From CAYSBE01 sp046309355 (GTDB lineage: Bacteria; Bacteroidota; Bacteroidia; UKL13-3): a stretch of DNA of 8,978 bases. Positions 6,948 to 8,978 of this stretch are shown piece after piece. The notes below the pieces were generated by a model that was given only the letters and a program-made list of their open reading frames with translations, was not told the origin of the DNA and searched no databases. Positions within the stretch are counted from its first letter, which is position 1. Every line of letters begins with the position of its first letter. Made by a program: the position numbers and the translations under genes. Location: the NCBI GenBank assembly GCA_046309355.1, contig JBKCPL010000073.1:1-8978 (forward strand). The letters are read 5' to 3'.

Positions 6948-7823
6948 TCACCTTTTATTTTCTTCTAAATATTTATTAAAATCTTCTAAAAATAAGTCGG
7001 GACATTCTACATAGGGCGTATGTCCAATTGGATATTTAATAAGTTTATAATTTTTGAATTTATCAATAGCTTTTATATTTCTACCTAATTGAACAAATTT
7101 ATCTTCTGCCCCCCAGGTGAATAATACCGGGCAATTAATGTTTGTAATCAATGGTCTCAAATCTTCTTGTTTTGATTTGAAACTCGTCCACGCTTGTACT
7201 AGTAAAGGGGCTAATTTATAACAGTCTTTAATTATTTCTTTTCTCCTTTGTTCAGAAGCCTTAGTAATCAGAACCTTGTTGTAATAATCTTCAAATTTAT
7301 TTTGAAAATTTGAATTATTCTTTACACCTTTTTGGAAGAAGTTGATCATGTAGTTCAAGAAAATAGGAGCTAAAATTCCTCTTTTGTCCAATCCGCCTGG
7401 GTTACTTAATGAAAGCAATTTAATATTGGAATTATTTGAAGCTACACGTAGTGCAGTAGCTCCACCAATTGAGTTTCCTACTATAATTATTTTTTTTAGA
7501 TTTAGTTTATCTATAAATTGTAATACGATATTCGCAAAATTTGAAGCTGAAACGTCTTTTTCAAAGTTTTGTGAATTCCCATGTCCGGGAAAATCTAAGC
7601 TGATAACTCTATACTTCAATGTGTCTAATCTATATAGACTTTCAAAATCTTTTGAACTATGTCCAATTGCATGCAGGCAAAGAATGACTGTGCCGGTTCC
7701 CTCGTCTTTGTATGCTATATTTAATCCGTCAATTGAAACAGACTTTTCAGCAATTGAAGGGGAATTTTGTGCATTTAATGTCATTGTATACAAAAATAAA
7801 ATTGATAATATTTTCCTAATCAT
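6948..7823 (-). CDS. Exported alpha/beta-fold hydrolase
   Basis: A 291-residue alpha/beta hydrolase. Residues 1-19 (MIRKILSILFLYTMTLNAQ) form a signal peptide with a typical Bacteroidota NAQ end, so the enzyme likely acts in the periplasm or outside the cell. The nucleophile elbow is GNSIGG with Ser118. The acid is probably Asp241 in FTWGAEDKF and the base His268 in YPIGHTPYVECPD, so the triad is complete. The oxyanion strand reads LHAIGHSS (50-57), with Ala where most relatives have Gly, and DFPGHGNS (77-84) is the usual loop. The lid region is at about 150-215. The family includes esterases, lipases and C-C hydrolases; the substrate cannot be told. It starts 61 bp after the stop of the MBL-fold gene, in the same direction, so co-transcription is likely. 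The spacing and shared segment suggest the two travel together. Confidence 0.93.
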   Translation of the reverse strand: MIRKILSILFLYTMTLNAQNSPSIAEKSVSIDGLNIAYKDEGTGTVILCLHAIGHSSKDFESLYRLDTLKYRVISLDFPGHGNSQNFEKDVSASNFANIVLQFIDKLNLKKIIIVGNSIGGATALRVASNNSNIKLLSLSNPGGLDKRGILAPIFLNYMINFFQKGVKNNSNFQNKFEDYYNKVLITKASEQRRKEIIKDCYKLAPLLVQAWTSFKSKQEDLRPLITNINCPVLFTWGAEDKFVQLGRNIKAIDKFKNYKLIKYPIGHTPYVECPDLFLEDFNKYLEENKR

Positions 7824-7884
7824 GTTTATTCATAAAATTAATTTTTTATCGAATTTTTTAAAAACCTTTAACAGATAATATTTG

Positions 7885-8667
7885 TCATAATTTATCTGGT
7901 TTACCTGATTCCAAAAATATGGTCTTTTCTTTCGTAAATTCATTATTGGAAAGATTAGTTTTCATAGTATCTTCTTTTTCCTTAAAGTGCGACCACCCTT
8001 TGTGGTGTATGGGTATCACTTTGTTAGGCTTCAATACTTCTACCGCTTTTATCAAATCATTGCTATCCATTGTGTATCTGCCTTTGCCCGATAAATAAGG
8101 AAATTGGGCAGACCCAACGTGAAATATACTAATGTCAATTTTATATCGTTTGGCTATTTCATAAAATTCGTCAAAAAAAACAGTATCGCCTGAAATATAG
8201 ATTACACCGTGTTCTTGTCCCTCATATTCAATAATAAACCCAATTACTTTTCCTGAAAAAAATGCTGGCAACCAACTTGGGTGATGTTGTGCTGGAATTG
8301 CAGTAATTTTTAAGCCTTTAAGTTTCGGTGTATTTATGGCAAAACTTTCCCAATTATTTAAACCCACTGCGTTGCTCAGTTTTTTACTCCCGTTTTTGGT
8401 TGTAAGTATCAAGGGAACTGTTTTAGCAAATTCACGACCTTTATTATCAAAATTGTCTTTGTGCTGATGGTGGCTTAATAAAATAAGGTCTATATTTTTA
8501 AGTGTAGAATCATTTAAAACAGGGTTATCTGTCTTACGAGAAATAGAACCAAAGCCGTGGTGGTAAATTTTTCCTGCACTATCTAATGTTGGGTCGGTTA
8601 TTATTTTGAACCCGTTTATTTCTAACAAAATACAAGGTCCGTCAATATGTGTAACTGTTATGTTCAT
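7885..8667 (-). CDS. MBL-fold (UlaG/RomA-like) metal-dependent hydrolase
   Basis: A 260-residue metallo-beta-lactamase-fold protein without a signal peptide, so it is likely cytoplasmic. Motif 1 is ITDPTLDS (23-30). Motif 2 is LLSHHQHKDNFD (63-74), giving His67, His69 and Asp71 as metal ligands, but the next position is Asn72 where the HxHxDH signature has His. Further candidate ligands are His128 or His129 (IPAQHHPSW), Asp161 (YISGDTVF) and His221 or His222 (IPIHHKGWSHF). The layout resembles the UlaG/RomA-like branch rather than classical beta-lactamases, so antibiotic resistance should not be assumed. Losing the DH histidine may weaken the second metal site. It is the first gene between repeats 4 and 3 and is followed after 61 bp by an exported alpha/beta hydrolase. 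The substrate is unknown. Confidence 0.91.
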   Translation of the reverse strand: MNITVTHIDGPCILLEINGFKIITDPTLDSAGKIYHHGFGSISRKTDNPVLNDSTLKNIDLILLSHHQHKDNFDNKGREFAKTVPLILTTKNGSKKLSNAVGLNNWESFAINTPKLKGLKITAIPAQHHPSWLPAFFSGKVIGFIIEYEGQEHGVIYISGDTVFFDEFYEIAKRYKIDISIFHVGSAQFPYLSGKGRYTMDSNDLIKAVEVLKPNKVIPIHHKGWSHFKEKEDTMKTNLSNNEFTKEKTIFLESGKPDKL

Positions 8668-8777
8668 TTTTGATAAATTTATTTGGCTATGTGAATAATT
8701 CCATTGAATTATAAAAAATAAAAAAATTGAAAATTGCTGTGTTCAAATGATAAGTGCAATTTTTTGAAACAAATGAC

Positions 8778-8799
8778 AAAATGCTTTTGTGGGCATTTT
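8778..8799. other. Small AT-rich hairpin upstream of the MBL-fold gene
   Basis: AAAATGC at 8778-8784 pairs with GCATTTT at 8793-8799 across an eight-base loop and is followed by more T on the plus strand. It resembles a weak terminator for plus-strand transcription, but no plus-strand gene is seen to its left. It may only be a local hairpin in the leader of the MBL-fold gene. Confidence 0.3.
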
Positions 8800-8850
8800 T
8801 TTCATATCTTCTCATTTTTTGTTTATCGTCTTGTCTTAAAGCCTGACCGC

Positions 8851-8976
8851 TAACGTTTCGCGGCCTGCCGCAGTTGGCGATTTCGTATGGTTCATTTGTC
8901 CTGCTAAGATAAAAATTAATGCGAAGAAAAGTGCTGATGTTACTGAGCCTGCGCCAATTGAGGCAGACCGCTGTTA
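8851..8976 (-). repeat. 126-bp structured repeat, copy 4 (attC-like)
   Basis: The copy runs from TAACGTTTCG to CCGCTGTTA. Stem arms at 8860-8879 and 8952-8971 match at 17 of 20 positions, but their sequence (GCGG.CTGCC.CA.TTGGCG) is quite different from copies 2 and 3. The fold is thus kept while the sequence changes. Spacers are five bases on the left and one on the right. The inner 70 bases show no clear likeness to the other copies. Only two bases follow it before the window ends, and a further segment starting GTTACC is expected beyond the edge. Confidence 0.78.
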
Positions 8977-8978
8977 CC

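Larger units (their letters stand above)
6932..8850 (-). mobile_element. Putative gene cassette C: MBL-fold hydrolase and alpha/beta hydrolase
   Basis: This segment of about 1.9 kb lies between repeats 3 and 4. Its matched ends are GTTAGCGG at 6928-6935 and CCGCTAAC at 8847-8854. The match resumes with a one-base offset (TC.GGCTTT on both sides), giving about 20 partly paired bases. It holds two minus-strand genes. The first starts 183 bp inside the segment and the second stops 16 bp from repeat 3. The unit status is inferred from the layout. Confidence 0.52.

Noticed and set aside
7384..7878. Plus-strand open frame of 164 codons
   Set aside because: It lies antisense to the alpha/beta hydrolase gene, whose catalytic motifs are intact. 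The plus-strand product has no recognisable features.
1611..8976. The repeats as classical integron attC sites
   Set aside because: The layout and matched ends fit, but the ends do not meet the RYYYAAC/GTTRRRY core consensus, the spacer geometry differs and no integrase is visible. I kept the weaker label attC-like.
1611..8976. The repeats as ordinary MITEs or insertion-sequence remnants
   Set aside because: A transposed element should be flanked by a direct target duplication. Here the bases next to each repeat differ, and the match is inverted across the gene segments instead.
1611..8976. CRISPR array
   Set aside because: The repeats are 126 bp, few, structured and separated by 0.8-4.2 kb of genes, with no spacer pattern and no cas genes.

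Overview
The window is AT-rich DNA that looks like Bacteroidota. The genus cannot be named from sequence alone. Supporting signs are a TonB-dependent receptor with an N-terminal carboxypeptidase-regulatory-like domain followed by a DUF4249 lipoprotein, a short Crp/Fnr regulator with the 'YLGIT.ESLSR' helix-turn-helix, and little sign of Shine-Dalgarno sequences. All seven recognised genes are on the minus strand.

Layout from left to right: (1) 1-1251, a secreted subtilisin-like peptidase whose C-terminus runs off the left edge; (2) 1252-1610, non-coding, with a long imperfect hairpin; (3) repeat 1 (1611-1736); (4) a three-gene segment (1737-5922) with a Crp/Fnr regulator, a TonB-dependent receptor and a DUF4249 lipoprotein, read right to left as a probable outer-membrane uptake operon; (5) repeat 2 (5923-6048); (6) a single-gene segment (6049-6805) encoding an unrecognised secreted protein; (7) repeat 3 (6806-6931); (8) a two-gene segment (6932-8850) with a metallo-beta-lactamase-fold hydrolase and an exported alpha/beta hydrolase; (9) repeat 4 (8851-8976).

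The most notable structure is this repeat-gene-repeat layout. All four repeats are exactly 126 bp from TAAC to GTTA and have the same polarity. Each folds into an imperfect stem whose two arms change together between copies, with a constant four-base excess on one side. The bases just outside the repeats match as inverted copies across each gene segment (GTTACCTGC, GTTAGCACCA and GTTAGCGG) and differ from segment to segment. Integron gene cassettes show this property, because the two halves of a recombination site separate when a circular cassette integrates. The genes also have cassette polarity: in two segments the last stop codon lies 10-16 bp before the next repeat. The sites do not match the classical attC core consensus and no integrase is visible. 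I therefore describe this as an integron-like or otherwise site-specific cassette array of unfamiliar type, carrying envelope, uptake and hydrolase functions.
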